From the NCBI GenBank assembly GCA_017555085.1, contig JAFZHD010000040.1, positions 1 to 64,000 on the forward strand: DNA of 64,000 nucleotides, given 5' to 3'. Each line of letters starts with the position of its first letter. Within the stretch, counting starts at the first letter, position 1. This document shows positions 1 to 8,749 of this stretch, in pieces. Position numbers and translations under genes: made by a program. The notes beneath the pieces were generated by a model that saw only the letters and a list, made by a program, of their open reading frames with translations, searched no databases and was not told where the DNA came from. Source of the stretch: Muribaculaceae bacterium (GTDB lineage Bacteria > Bacteroidota > Bacteroidia > Bacteroidales > Muribaculaceae).

Positions 1-451
1 ACATCATTAATGAATATATCATTCCAAGGTATTGATGATTATTTAAGTCAAGAGCATGTTTTTCGGCTTCAAGACAAGAAATTGATGATGTCGCAAATTC
101 ATTGGCATTGAAATTAACCACCGCATGATAATAATGGGCAAGCATGGCGTAGTGGTGTTCGTTGGTGGGAGCGAAATAATCGACGGCGATTGAGATTAGC
201 GAGTCGTCGGTAAGGTCGATATAGTTTTTATCATAGGCTTGCGAGAGCAACAATGCGTGCATGGCGCAGCCACGGTCGGTTGTAAGTTCGTCGGGATTGA
301 TCGTCTGCAACAATGTCAGAGCCGAATCGGGATATTCTTGCATAACAGCTTCGGCCTGTTCGAGCGTGTCGCTGATATAGCGGCTCTCGCCACACGCAAC
401 AGCCATCATCACAGCCACAACTGCCAATAATATGTCTCGCACTAGTTTCAT
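1..451 (-). CDS. TPR-type regulatory lipoprotein, N-terminal part (runs off the window)
   Basis: This is an open reading frame read leftwards from an ATG at 449-451, with 150 codons inside the window and no stop before the edge. It starts with a lipoprotein signal: a hydrophobic stretch ending in a lipobox-like VACG with Cys about residue 20. The mature part is helical and resembles the tetratricopeptide proteins that are abundant in Bacteroides (phrases such as YPDSALTLLQTI, LLLSQAYDKNYID and DSLISIAVDYF). Members of that group often carry a membrane segment and a C-terminal LuxR-like helix-turn-helix. That part would lie outside the window, so the regulator role is inference. A near-perfect promoter sits almost on top of the start codon. 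Confidence 0.75.
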   Translation of the reverse strand, partial: MKLVRDILLAVVAVMMAVACGESRYISDTLEQAEAVMQEYPDSALTLLQTINPDELTTDRGCAMHALLLSQAYDKNYIDLTDDSLISIAVDYFAPTNEHHYAMLAHYYHAVVNFNANEFATSSISCLEAEKHALDLNNHQYLGMIYSLMM

Positions 452-455
452 AATG

Positions 456-487
456 CAAATGTATCAATAGTTACACTTGCCACCAAA
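456..487 (-). promoter_or_regulatory. Bacteroidetes-type promoter abutting the start codon of the TPR lipoprotein
   Basis: On the minus strand TTTG (487-484) is followed by a 20-base spacer and TACATTTG (463-456), matching the Bacteroidetes sigma-ABfr consensus TTG-N19/21-TAnnTTTG. Only four bases separate the -7 box from the ATG at 451. The transcript should therefore be leaderless or nearly so. Confidence 0.6.
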
Positions 488-557
488 TAATACAGTTCTC
501 TTTTTCCGTGAATTTATACAAAAGTTCATCAGCGAACAAGTTTCATTTGTGTTGCTT

Positions 558-727
558 ACCCCCTCCGGCGAAATGCGCCTCGTCCCCCCTATTATTGCAA
601 GCAAAACATGGAGACACTTGCTGATGCTCGGTGTCGGAATATATCGCGGGCAAATTCTCCCTCTGCCACAAATGAAACGGAGTGAAATGTAGTGGATAGG
701 GGGAGTACGGCAGAACTGGGAGGGGGT
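558..727. repeat. REP/MITE-like intergenic inverted-repeat element, copy A
   Basis: The left end ACCCCCTCC (558-566) pairs with GGAGGGGGT (719-727). The inner CCCCCTA near 585-591 pairs with TAGGGGG (697-703), giving two nested stems. The motif CCCCCTCCGGCG followed within a few bases by TGCGCCTCGTCCCCC recurs at 42586-42617, so this is a dispersed repeat. The rest of the gene-free stretch 452-998 shows nothing codable apart from the promoter and terminator listed separately. Confidence 0.55.
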
Positions 728-941
728 GAAAATCAAACTCATTTGTTTAATCTGACCCCTCATTCACTTCGTGACAGGTTACGTAGAGTCTCGCAACCAT
801 GCATTGACAGATTGTCATACATTGCTCGCTCGCATGTGAGCACTTCGTGGTTTCCTATCATAGCAGGGGCGCATTTGTAAAAAAAGACTTATTTACGCGC
901 AATTTGTATGTTCTTTTGTGTCTAAAAAGTGGTGTGGGCAT

Positions 942-974
942 AAAAAAGCAGCGTGACCGATGGCCACGCTGCTT
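942..974 (-). terminator. Rho-independent terminator of sdhCAB
   Basis: AGCAGCGTG (947-955) pairs with CACGCTGCT (965-973). On the minus strand the stem is followed by a T run (complement of 941-947). It lies 25 bases beyond the sdhB stop. Confidence 0.8.
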
Positions 975-998
975 GGGTTTATCAAAGAGTGTTATTGA

Positions 999-1748
999 TT
1001 AATCTTTGATTTTTGCGTTGATGTATTCGCGGTTGAGGCGAGCGATGTTGCTCAATGAGATGTTTTTGGGACATTCAGCAGCACAAGCACCAGTGTTTGT
1101 ACAGTTACCGAAGCCGAGTTCATCCATTCTCTTCACCATTGCGCGAGCGCGACGAGCGCGTTCAACTTGACCTTGGGGAAGGAGAGCAAATTGGCTAACC
1201 TTAGCAGAAACGAACAACATGGCCGAGCCGTTTTTACAAGCAGCAACACAAGCACCACAACCGATGCAAGTAGCAGCGTCCATAGCCAAGTCGGCTGCTT
1301 CTTTTGAGATGGGGAGTGCGTTAGCGTCTTGAGCACCGCCGCAGTTGAATGATACATAACCACCAGCTTGTTGAATTTTATCGAAAGCGTTGCGGTCAAC
1401 CATCAAGTCTTTGATTACGGGGAACGCAGCCGAACGCCAGGGCTCTACTGTGATAGTTTCGCCATCTTTGAAGCGACGCATGTAGAGTTGACAAGTAGTA
1501 GCGCCGGTAGCGGGGCCGTGGGGGTGTCCATTGATGTAGAGTGAACACATACCGCAGATACCTTCGCGGCAGTCGTGGTCAAACACGATGGGTTCCTCGC
1601 CTTTTTCAACGAGTTGTTCGTTGAGAATATCGAGGGTTTCAAGGAAGGAGGTATCGGTGTCGGTAGCGACAGTGTAGGTCTTGAATTGACCTTTCTCCTT
1701 TGGTCCGGCTTGACGCCAAACCTTTAAGTTAACAGTTATATTTGCCAT
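999..1748 (-). CDS. sdhB: Succinate dehydrogenase/fumarate reductase iron-sulfur subunit
   Basis: This 249-residue electron-transfer subunit links the flavoprotein to the membrane cytochrome b. The N-terminal plant-type ferredoxin domain carries the [2Fe-2S] ligands Cys60, Cys65, Cys68 and Cys86 (CREGICGMC). The C-terminal half carries [11 protein letters not shown] (Cys161, 164, 167, 171) and Cys216, Cys222 and Cys226 for the [4Fe-4S] and [3Fe-4S] centres. Length and motifs fit the short B subunits of Bacteroidetes, whose complex mostly works as a fumarate reductase in anaerobic gut species. It is the last gene of the sdhC-sdhA-sdhB operon, 20 bases after sdhA, and is followed by a terminator. 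Confidence 0.96.
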   Translation of the reverse strand: MANITVNLKVWRQAGPKEKGQFKTYTVATDTDTSFLETLDILNEQLVEKGEEPIVFDHDCREGICGMCSLYINGHPHGPATGATTCQLYMRRFKDGETITVEPWRSAAFPVIKDLMVDRNAFDKIQQAGGYVSFNCGGAQDANALPISKEAADLAMDAATCIGCGACVAACKNGSAMLFVSAKVSQFALLPQGQVERARRARAMVKRMDELGFGNCTNTGACAAECPKNISLSNIARLNREYINAKIKD

Positions 1749-1768
1749 TTGATTTCTGATTCTGAATG

Positions 1769-3733
1769 TTATGACTTATAGTTACGTGTTTGAACCTTGA
1801 TTGCTTCGTATTCGAGAGGTTCTTTGATGAGAGAGGGCTCTTTTTCGTCGCTGCCTTCGTAGTTCCAGCAAGAAACATAGAAGTATTGAGCGTCGTCGCG
1901 CATTGCTTCGCCTTCTTCTGTTTGGTATTCTTCACGGAAGTGACCACCACAACTTTCGTTACGGTTGAGTGCGTCATAAGCCATGAGTTCGCCCATTGTG
2001 ATGAAGTCTCTGAGGCGGAATGCTTTGTCAAGTTCGACATTCATGCCCTTACCTGCTTCGCCGGGGATGAAGAGGTTTGTTTCAAACTCTTTGCGGAGAG
2101 CTTTGATGTCGGCGAGTGCTTTTTCAAGACCTGCTTTGTTGCGAGCCATACCCACGAGGTCCCAAAGAATGTGACCGAGTTCTTTGTGGATAGAGTCAAC
2201 AGAGCGTTTACCCTTGATGTTGAGGAGTTGTTCTTCAACAGCGATACACTGTTTTTCGGCTTCGTCAAACTCGGGAGTGTTTGTTTGGAAGTGGGGAACA
2301 GTGATTTGGTCAGAGAGGTAGTTTTGAATAGTGTAGGGGAGCACGAAGTAACCGTCGGCGAGACCTTGCATGAGGGCAGAAGCGCCGAGGCGGTTTGCAC
2401 CGTGGTCAGAGAAGTTACATTCACCGATAGCGAAGAGACCTTTGAGTGATGTTTGCAATTCGTAGTCAACCCAGATACCACCCATTGTGTAGTGGATAGC
2501 GGGGTAAATCATCATAGGTTCGTCGTAGGGAGATACGTCGGTGATTTCTTCATACATGTCAAAGAGGTTGCCATAGCGTTGAGCAACTGTGTCTTTGCCA
2601 AGGCGGTTGATTGCGTCGCTGAAATCGAGGAATACTGCAAGACCAGTGTTGTTTACACCGAAGCCTTTGTCGCAGCGTTCTTTTGCAGCGCGAGATGCAA
2701 CGTCGCGGGGAACGAGGTTACCGAATGCGGGATAGCGGCGTTCCAAGTAGTAGTCGCGATCTTCTTCGGGAATTTGTGAGCCTTTGAGTGTTCCTTCTTG
2801 AAGTTTTTTAGCGTCTTCGAGTTTTTTGGGAACCCAGATGCGGCCGTCGTTACGGAGTGATTCTGACATAAGAGTCAATTTTGACTGCTTGTCACCGTGA
2901 ACGGGAACACATGTGGGGTGAATTTGTACGTAAGCGGGGTTAGCAAACCAAGCACCTTTACGGTAGCAAGCGATAGCAGCACTACAGTTACATGCCATAG
3001 CGTTGGTTGAAAGGAAGAATGCGTTACCATAACCACCAGTAGCGATAACTACTGCGTGAGCAGCAAAGCGTTCGAATTTACCTGTAACCAAGTTTTTGGC
3101 GATGATACCGCGAGCACGGCCGTCGATCATGACAACATCGTGCATTTCATAGCGGTTGTAGCTTTTTACTTTGCCGAGTTCGATTTGACGGTTGAGTGAT
3201 GAGTATGCACCGAGAAGGAGTTGTTGGCCTGTTTGACCTTTTGCATAGAATGTACGAGATACTTGCGCACCACCGAATGAACGGTTAGCCAACAAGCCGC
3301 CGTATTCGCGAGCGAAGGGAACGCCTTGTGCCACACATTGGTCGATGATGTTGTTGGCAACTTCGGCAAGACGGTAAACGTTTGCTTCGCGAGCGCGGTA
3401 GTCGCCACCTTTCACTGTATCATAGAAAAGACGGTAAACCGAGTCACCATCGTTCTGATAGTTCTTAGCTGCGTTGATACCACCTTGTGCAGCGATAGAG
3501 TGTGCACGACGGGGTGAGTCTTGGATGTTGAAGTTGAGCACATTGAAGCCCATTTCAGCGAGTGTTGATGCCGCAGAAGCACCAGCGAGACCGGTACCGA
3601 CAACGATAACGTCAAGACGACGCTTGTTGGCGGGGTTCACGAGTTTTTGGTGAGCCTTATAGTTGGTCCATTTTTCAGCAACGGGACCTTCCGGTATCTT
3701 AGAATCGACTGTGATGTTTTTAATTTCTGCCAT
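1769..3733 (-). CDS. sdhA: Succinate dehydrogenase/fumarate reductase flavoprotein subunit
   Basis: This is the catalytic subunit (654 residues) interconverting succinate and fumarate. The dinucleotide-binding motif [10 protein letters not shown] lies near residue 46. The segment [13 protein letters not shown] near residue 80 contains the His expected to bind FAD covalently. Substrate-site segments such as HPTCVPVHG and [10 protein letters not shown] follow. The size matches the long SdhA of Bacteroidetes and epsilonproteobacterial-type enzymes (about 640-660 residues). It is the middle gene of the operon, five bases after sdhC. In Bacteroidales the complex is the terminal step of the fumarate respiration that yields succinate and propionate, but the direction in this organism is inferred from the family. 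Confidence 0.97.
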   Translation of the reverse strand: MAEIKNITVDSKIPEGPVAEKWTNYKAHQKLVNPANKRRLDVIVVGTGLAGASAASTLAEMGFNVLNFNIQDSPRRAHSIAAQGGINAAKNYQNDGDSVYRLFYDTVKGGDYRAREANVYRLAEVANNIIDQCVAQGVPFAREYGGLLANRSFGGAQVSRTFYAKGQTGQQLLLGAYSSLNRQIELGKVKSYNRYEMHDVVMIDGRARGIIAKNLVTGKFERFAAHAVVIATGGYGNAFFLSTNAMACNCSAAIACYRKGAWFANPAYVQIHPTCVPVHGDKQSKLTLMSESLRNDGRIWVPKKLEDAKKLQEGTLKGSQIPEEDRDYYLERRYPAFGNLVPRDVASRAAKERCDKGFGVNNTGLAVFLDFSDAINRLGKDTVAQRYGNLFDMYEEITDVSPYDEPMMIYPAIHYTMGGIWVDYELQTSLKGLFAIGECNFSDHGANRLGASALMQGLADGYFVLPYTIQNYLSDQITVPHFQTNTPEFDEAEKQCIAVEEQLLNIKGKRSVDSIHKELGHILWDLVGMARNKAGLEKALADIKALRKEFETNLFIPGEAGKGMNVELDKAFRLRDFITMGELMAYDALNRNESCGGHFREEYQTEEGEAMRDDAQYFYVSCWNYEGSDEKEPSLIKEPLEYEAIKVQTRNYKS

Positions 3734-3738
3734 ATCGA

Positions 3739-4737
3739 TTAGTTATTAGCGGGTTCTTGATTAACTACTGTGGTGTCGGGTTGCTCGGGTGCAACGGGAG
3801 CTGCGGGAGCTTCTTCAACAACAGGTTCTTGGAGATATTCTTCGGGGATACCCATTTCAGCAAATTTCACGGGAGCGATAGCCTTGATTGAACGGAGAAC
3901 TTTGCGTTCTTCAACTTGCAATTTTGCAATAGCAGCTTCGCGCTGAACGGGGTCTTTGATTTTTTGGATTTCTTGACCTTCTTTTTGGAGGTTTTCAATG
4001 TAGATGTTAGTAATCTGCTCGTTGAGTTTGGGGTCGTTGAGGTATGAGCCTGTTTTGGCTTCATAAGTAAACCAAACAGCTTGGATAACGAAGAGACCAA
4101 CAACTACTGATGTCCAGCCGCAAGCGATTTTTTTGAGGCGGGGCAACCAGATAGTGTTGTTCCAGCCGGCAGATTGGAACATTGACCAGAAACCGTGGTT
4201 CATGTGCAACCAAAGAGCTGCGAAACCGATGATGTAAACTACGGGAGTCCAAATGCTTTCAAATGCGATGTGCAAGAAAGCCGAACCTGCTGTTGCGGGA
4301 ACAAGGACGCCTTGTGCAGTTTCGTAATAGTGATTGCCAATGATTTCCTGGAACTGCATTTTGTACCAGAATTGGATGAAGTGTACAGCCAAGAAAGCAA
4401 CAACTACGATACCGAGAACGAGCATGTTTTTAGATGACCATTCTACCGATTTGGGAGTAGCAGTTACAGCATAGCTGTCGTTACCGCGAGCTTTGCGGTT
4501 TTGCATTGTGAGAACAAATGCATAGAGAATGTGAGCGATGAACAAAACTGCCAAACCTGCACACGCAATCAACGCATACCAGTTAGCACCCAAGAAGGCA
4601 CAAACCGAGTTGTAGGCTGCGGGCCAGAGAATAGCCACTGAGTTCATCAATACGTGAAACGTAAGGAATAGGATGAGGGCGGCGCCGGTCACGGCCATAA
4701 TCACCTTTCTACCTATAGATGAGCTTGTTAACCACAT
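3739..4737 (-). CDS. sdhC: Succinate dehydrogenase/fumarate reductase cytochrome b subunit with long C-terminal tail
   Basis: This is the membrane anchor and di-haem cytochrome b of the complex (332 residues). Five membrane helices are visible at roughly 10-35, 53-77, 103-125, 160-185 and 208-230. They carry candidate haem-ligand histidines His28, His69 and His119, plus two in the LHMNHGF segment. Related subunits are usually about 200-235 residues. Here about 100 residues follow the last helix: a charged, probably helical segment and then a Pro/Ala/Glu-rich tail ending in EPANN. The tail should face the cytoplasm if topology is conserved, and its role is unknown. This is the first gene of the operon. 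A -7-like TAAATTTG lies upstream (complement of 4801-4808), but no good -33 box was seen. Confidence 0.93.
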   Translation of the reverse strand: MWLTSSSIGRKVIMAVTGAALILFLTFHVLMNSVAILWPAAYNSVCAFLGANWYALIACAGLAVLFIAHILYAFVLTMQNRKARGNDSYAVTATPKSVEWSSKNMLVLGIVVVAFLAVHFIQFWYKMQFQEIIGNHYYETAQGVLVPATAGSAFLHIAFESIWTPVVYIIGFAALWLHMNHGFWSMFQSAGWNNTIWLPRLKKIACGWTSVVVGLFVIQAVWFTYEAKTGSYLNDPKLNEQITNIYIENLQKEGQEIQKIKDPVQREAAIAKLQVEERKVLRSIKAIAPVKFAEMGIPEEYLQEPVVEEAPAAPVAPEQPDTTVVNQEPANN

Positions 4738-4899
4738 AAAAGTTAGAAATTAAAAGTTATTAATTGATTAGTTGAGTTTTCGCCTATTTATATAATTCTG
4801 CAAATTTAATGCAAAATAAACAATTATTGAAAAATTTCGGTAAATAAAATTAGTGAAAAGCCCATTTGTAGGTAATTCTGCGATTTTTTTGACCTATTT

Positions 4900-4930
4900 T
4901 TTGCGGTTACTGAAAATGTCGCTATATTAG
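4900..4930 (+). promoter_or_regulatory. Probable promoter of the small gene/argF'/recF unit
   Basis: TTTG (4900-4903), a 19-base spacer and TATATTAG (4923-4930) match the Bacteroidetes consensus with one mismatch in the -7 box. It lies 30 bases before the ATG at 4961. Confidence 0.5.
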
Positions 4931-4960
4931 TGGCCTGTTTTTCCATAAAAACACAAAATT

Positions 4961-5224
4961 ATGTTACTCTCCTACGAATATGACGACGGAATTATCTATG
5001 ACGTAGACGTTCCCGAAGAAATGTATTATGCCGCTCTTGATGAAGAGGATGCACAAGGCGAGGCCGCTCTCGCGCTTGCGCTTTACATACAAGACAAGAA
5101 GGCCGATTTGGCAATAGTAGTTGCCGAGTGGATGGAATTGGCTGCCGACAAAGGTAATGCCACAGCCGAAGGTTGGCTCACCGAGTTTTTCCTCAGCCAC
5201 GAACATGATATGGCCTTGGCTTGA
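4961..5224 (+). CDS. Small acidic protein, Sel1-like helical repeat
   Basis: This is an 87-residue acidic soluble protein with no signal peptide. The first half is rich in Tyr, Asp and Glu. The second half (WMELAADKGNATAEGWLTEFF) resembles a single Sel1/TPR-like helical hairpin, a fold often used for protein contacts. It starts at an ATG downstream of a fitting promoter and precedes argF' by about 60 bases on the same strand. I do not recognise a characterised family and assign no function. Confidence 0.65.
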   Translation: MLLSYEYDDGIIYDVDVPEEMYYAALDEEDAQGEAALALALYIQDKKADLAIVVAEWMELAADKGNATAEGWLTEFFLSHEHDMALA

Positions 5225-5282
5225 CTATCGGGATTGCCCGACAATCCCACGAAACAGACAAATTAACAACAATTATATAAAG

Positions 5283-6239
5283 ATGAGAAATTTTACTTCG
5301 GTTAAGGATATTGGAAATCTTCAAGAGGCCGTGAAGGAGGCTCTTGAAGTTAAGGCAAATCGTTTTGGCTACAAACATTTGGGCGAAAACAAGACTTTGT
5401 TGATGATATTTTTCAACTCGTCGTTGCGTACCCGTTTGAGTACCCAAAAGGCTGCGATGAACTTGGGCATGAACGTGATTGTGCTCGATGTCAATCAAGG
5501 CGCATGGAAACTCGAAACCGAGCGTGGCGTGATTATGGACGGTGACAAGCCCGAACATTTGCTCGAAGCAATTCCCGTGATGGGCTGTTACTGCGATGTG
5601 ATTGGCGTTCGTGCATTTGCCCGCTTTGAGTCAAAGGCCGATGATTATGAAGAAAAAATTATCAATCAGTTCATAAAATACTCGGGCCGTCCGGTGTTTT
5701 CGATGGAGGCCGCTACCGGTCACCCCTTGCAGTCGTTTGCCGACCTCATCACTATCGAGGAGTTTAAGGAGGTGGAACGCCCCAAAATTGTGTTGACATG
5801 GGCTCCTCACCCCAAGGCATTGCCGCAGGCTGTGCCCAACTCGTTTGCCGAGTGGATGAATACCACCGGTTATGATTTTGTGATTACTCACCCCGAGGGC
5901 TATGAACTCGACCCCCGATTTGTGGGCAATGCTCGCGTGGAATATGACCAAGACAAGGCGTTGGCGGGTGCCGACTTTGTGTATGCCAAGAATTGGAGCG
6001 CCTATGCCGACCCCAACTATGGCAAGGTGTTGAGCCAAGACCGCTCATGGACCATTACGGCCGAGAAAATGGCGCTGACCAACAATGCATTCTTTATGCA
6101 CTGTCTGCCCGTTCGCCGCAACATGATTGTGAGCGATGATGTGATTGAAAGTCCGCGCTCGATTGTTATTCCCGAGGCTGCCAATCGCGAGATTTCGGCG
6201 CAAGTGGTGTTGAAACGCATTCTTGAAGGTTTGCAATAA
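5283..6239 (+). CDS. argF': N-succinylornithine carbamoyltransferase
   Basis: This 318-residue enzyme transfers the carbamoyl group of carbamoyl phosphate to N-succinyl-L-ornithine in the acylated arginine pathway of Bacteroidetes. The carbamoyl-phosphate loop reads FFNSSLRTRLSTQ, and the C-terminal HCLPVRRNM is the usual catalytic segment. Residue 90 is Pro (DGDKPEHLLE). In the characterised Bacteroides fragilis enzyme this residue marks preference for succinyl- over acetylornithine. The start at 5283 gives MRNFTSVKDIG, collinear with the B. fragilis protein. An in-frame extension further upstream overlaps the preceding gene and is unlikely. The stop codon overlaps the recF start. Confidence 0.95.
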   Translation: MRNFTSVKDIGNLQEAVKEALEVKANRFGYKHLGENKTLLMIFFNSSLRTRLSTQKAAMNLGMNVIVLDVNQGAWKLETERGVIMDGDKPEHLLEAIPVMGCYCDVIGVRAFARFESKADDYEEKIINQFIKYSGRPVFSMEAATGHPLQSFADLITIEEFKEVERPKIVLTWAPHPKALPQAVPNSFAEWMNTTGYDFVITHPEGYELDPRFVGNARVEYDQDKALAGADFVYAKNWSAYADPNYGKVLSQDRSWTITAEKMALTNNAFFMHCLPVRRNMIVSDDVIESPRSIVIPEAANREISAQVVLKRILEGLQ

Positions 6240-7348
6240 TGCTACTCAAAAGTCTGACTATAAATAATTTCAAAAACATAGCGGAGGCTCGGTTGGAGTT
6301 TTCGCCCAAGGTTAATTGTCTGTTGGGTAACAACGGAATGGGTAAGAGCAATCTGCTTGACGCCATTCACTACATGAGTTTCTGCAAGAGTTTCAGCGGT
6401 GTCACCGATGCCATGCTCATGCGCCGCGAGCAAGATTTCTGCATGATTCAGGCTCGCTATGAGCGTCGCGGCATCGACGAAGATGTGTCGATGGGTATGG
6501 CAAAAGGTCGTCGCAAAACTTTGAAACGCAAGGGTAAAGAGTATGCCAAGTTGAGCGAGCATATCGGCAAATTTCCGCTTGTGATGGTGTCGCCACAGGA
6601 TATTGACCTGATTCGCGGCACGAGCGAGGAGCGTCGCCGACTGATGGATATGGTGATATCGCAGGGCGACCAACTCTATCTCGACCACCTGATTCGCTAC
6701 AACCGCGCGTTGGAACAGCGCAACAAGTTGTTGCGCGACGGTGTGGCCGACCATTCGCTTTATTTTGCGGTGGAAATGACCATGGCTTTTGCCGCTCAAT
6801 ATATCACACAAGCGCGTCGCGCATGGGTTGAGGAGTTGACGGTGATGTTTAACCGCTATTATAGCGCCATAGCCGGCGACGGCGAGGAGGTGAGCCTGGC
6901 ATATAGCACGGCTCTTGAAGAGGGTGTGATGCTCGACACTTTGCTCGAAGGGGCGCGCCGTCACGACGAGATTGTGCGACACACAAGTGTGGGTCCGCAT
7001 CGCGACGACCTCGAAATGCTGTTGTCGGGAATGCCGTTGCGACGCACCGGCTCGCAAGGTCAGTGCAAGACCTATACTATTGCCATGCGATTGGCTCAAT
7101 ATGACTTTTTGCACAAGGCGGCAGGTATGAAGCCGCTGTTGTTGCTCGATGATATTTTTGACAAACTTGACGCGACACGCGTGGAACGCATCATGGAAGT
7201 GGTGGCGCAGCCCTCGTTCGGGCAGATTTTTGTTACCGATACCAACCGCACCCACTTGGATGAAATCATGTCGCGCACCGGTGGCGACTATCGCATTTGG
7301 GAGGTTGCCGACGGCCAATTTGCTCCTTTAACTTTTTCTGTACAATGA
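6239..7348 (+). CDS. recF: DNA replication and repair protein RecF
   Basis: This 369-residue SMC-like ATPase loads RecA at gapped DNA together with RecO and RecR. Walker A is GNNGMGKSN near residue 32, the ABC-type signature is SVGPHRDDLEM, and Walker B is LLLLDDIFDKLD, all in RecF order. The ATG overlaps the TAA of argF', and the TGA overlaps the ATG of the next gene, so the three genes are translationally coupled. RecF followed by a DUF721/DciA-like gene is a common bacterial arrangement. Confidence 0.96.
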   Translation: MLLKSLTINNFKNIAEARLEFSPKVNCLLGNNGMGKSNLLDAIHYMSFCKSFSGVTDAMLMRREQDFCMIQARYERRGIDEDVSMGMAKGRRKTLKRKGKEYAKLSEHIGKFPLVMVSPQDIDLIRGTSEERRRLMDMVISQGDQLYLDHLIRYNRALEQRNKLLRDGVADHSLYFAVEMTMAFAAQYITQARRAWVEELTVMFNRYYSAIAGDGEEVSLAYSTALEEGVMLDTLLEGARRHDEIVRHTSVGPHRDDLEMLLSGMPLRRTGSQGQCKTYTIAMRLAQYDFLHKAAGMKPLLLLDDIFDKLDATRVERIMEVVAQPSFGQIFVTDTNRTHLDEIMSRTGGDYRIWEVADGQFAPLTFSVQ

Positions 7349-7635
7349 AACGACAGTATCCAAAACTTGTGGGCGAAATCATAGACAGCGCCCTCAAAGA
7401 AACCAACACGACAACATCGTTTAACGAGCATAAGGTGTGCTACTTGTGGCCCGAGATTGTGGGCCCCGGCATTAACCGCTACACCACACGCCGATTTGTA
7501 GAGTCGGGGGCGTTGCATGTGTTCATCTCGTCGGCTCCGCTCAAAAGCGAGTTGATGTATATGCGCAGCCATTTGGTTGAAGAACTCAACAAAGCGGCCG
7601 GTGCCGATGTTATAACCACGATAGTAATACATTAA
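7345..7635 (+). CDS. DUF721/DciA-like protein
   Basis: This 96-residue protein belongs to the DUF721 group, which includes DciA, the loader of replicative helicase DnaB in bacteria lacking DnaC/DnaI. The segments LWPEIVGPGINRYT and VFISSAPLKSELMYM fit the family. The ATG overlaps the recF stop. The helicase-loader function is established for some DUF721 members and is inference here, though the recF context is compatible with DNA replication. Confidence 0.85.
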   Translation: MKRQYPKLVGEIIDSALKETNTTTSFNEHKVCYLWPEIVGPGINRYTTRRFVESGALHVFISSAPLKSELMYMRSHLVEELNKAAGADVITTIVIH

Positions 7636-7639
7636 TAAT

Positions 7640-8116
7640 ATGGAAAAGAAAGATGTGCCGGTAGCGGTCAACTCACGCGTCCCGGCGGCTCAATTTGCAT
7701 TTCGCCACCGTCAGCCGGTGCAGATTCGTTTTAACGACATTGACATGCTCGGACACTTGAACAACGGTGTGTATCTGTCGTTCATGGACTTGGGCAAAGC
7801 GAGTTATTTTAATGATGTGTTGCCCGGAGGTGTTGACTGGAAACGCATAAATGTGGTGGTTGTCAATATCAACTGCGATTTTTTTGCGCCCACCTATTTT
7901 CACGAACCCATCGAGGTGCTCACGGCTGTGGTGTCGATTTCGGAAAAGAGTTTCAAGATGGAGCAACGTGTGATCAACAGCAAAACCGGCGAGGTGAAGT
8001 GCATCGGCCACACCATTATGGCCGGATTTGACTTGGCAACCAAGCAGTCGGCCCCCATTGATATGGCATGGGTGGAGGCGCTCACAGCCTATGAACAACG
8101 CCAACTCAAAGCATGA
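7640..8116 (+). CDS. Acyl-CoA thioesterase, 4HBT hotdog fold
   Basis: This 158-residue single hotdog domain has the 4-hydroxybenzoyl-CoA/acyl-CoA thioesterase signature RFNDIDMLGHLNNGVYLSFMDLG, with the conserved Asp and the following HxxN segment. Such enzymes release acids from CoA or ACP, and the acyl substrate cannot be told from the sequence. It is the last gene of the 4961-8116 unit, four bases after the DUF721 gene, and a small hairpin (8124-8141) follows the stop. Confidence 0.85.
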   Translation: MEKKDVPVAVNSRVPAAQFAFRHRQPVQIRFNDIDMLGHLNNGVYLSFMDLGKASYFNDVLPGGVDWKRINVVVVNINCDFFAPTYFHEPIEVLTAVVSISEKSFKMEQRVINSKTGEVKCIGHTIMAGFDLATKQSAPIDMAWVEALTAYEQRQLKA

Positions 8117-8123
8117 TAGACTG

Positions 8124-8150
8124 CCGATTTGGAGAAATCGGAAATTTTTC
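8124..8150 (+). terminator. Weak terminator after the thioesterase gene
   Basis: CCGATTT pairs with AAATCGG around a GGAG loop (8124-8141), followed by a short T run at 8144-8149. It overlaps the next promoter. Confidence 0.5.
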
Positions 8151-8159
8151 GTATCTTTG
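8128..8159 (+). promoter_or_regulatory. Promoter of the lemA unit
   Basis: TTTG (8128-8131), a 20-base spacer and TATCTTTG (8152-8159) match the Bacteroidetes consensus fully. The lemA start is 41 bases downstream. Confidence 0.7.
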
Positions 8160-8200
8160 AAATAATTAAACCTTATTATAAACCATAAATCGTTATTACT

Positions 8201-8734
8201 ATGTCAGTAACTTTTATTGCAATCATTGCAGTGGTGTTTATACACATCGTATTGGTGGGAATGTATATCACCTATAACAACCGTGAAGTGGCGTTGCGCA
8301 AAGAAGCCGAAGCACAACGCGGCAAGGTGGAAAGCGTGCACGACATGATGTGGAAAACCATCAAGCAAAAGGCCAATGTGACCGAACAATATCGCGAAAC
8401 ATTCGAAAAAGTGTATCCCGAACTTATCTCGGGCCGATATGCCTCTGACTCTTCGTCAATGAAATGGATTCAAGAGGCTAACCCCGATTTTGATACCTCG
8501 CTCTATCGTGATCTGATGCAAGCAATCGAGGTGCAACGCGCCTATTTCAACAATGCACAAGAGCGCATGCTTGATGTGATTCGTCAGCGCGAGACACTCC
8601 TCAACTCAATGCCAGCCTGTTGGTTTATATCTAACAAGAGCGAAATTGAGTATGTGATAGTATCGTCAACCCGCTCAAAGACCGTGATGCAGACCGGTCT
8701 TGACGACGATTTGTCTATGTTTGACAAAAAGTAA
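8201..8734 (+). CDS. LemA family protein
   Basis: This 177-residue protein has one N-terminal membrane helix (about residues 4-25) followed by a long helical, mostly polar domain. Phrases such as VHDMMWKTIKQKANVTEQY and MQAIEVQRAYFNNAQERM are typical of LemA proteins, which are membrane-attached helical-bundle proteins of unclear function. It is the first gene of a two-gene unit, and a membrane protein follows after 15 bases. LemA genes commonly precede a partner membrane protein. Confidence 0.8.
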   Translation: MSVTFIAIIAVVFIHIVLVGMYITYNNREVALRKEAEAQRGKVESVHDMMWKTIKQKANVTEQYRETFEKVYPELISGRYASDSSSMKWIQEANPDFDTSLYRDLMQAIEVQRAYFNNAQERMLDVIRQRETLLNSMPACWFISNKSEIEYVIVSSTRSKTVMQTGLDDDLSMFDKK

Positions 8735-8749
8735 TAGCGGCATTCGCCT

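Noticed and set aside
5121..5282. Upstream in-frame extension of argF'
   Set aside because: It overlaps the small gene at 4961-5224 and would add residues absent from the well-known B. fragilis enzyme.
6242..7318. Long open frame (358 codons) antisense to recF
   Set aside because: It lies fully opposite a gene with all RecF motifs, has a His/Arg/Cys-rich composition typical of antisense frames in this codon usage, and no promoter or family resemblance.
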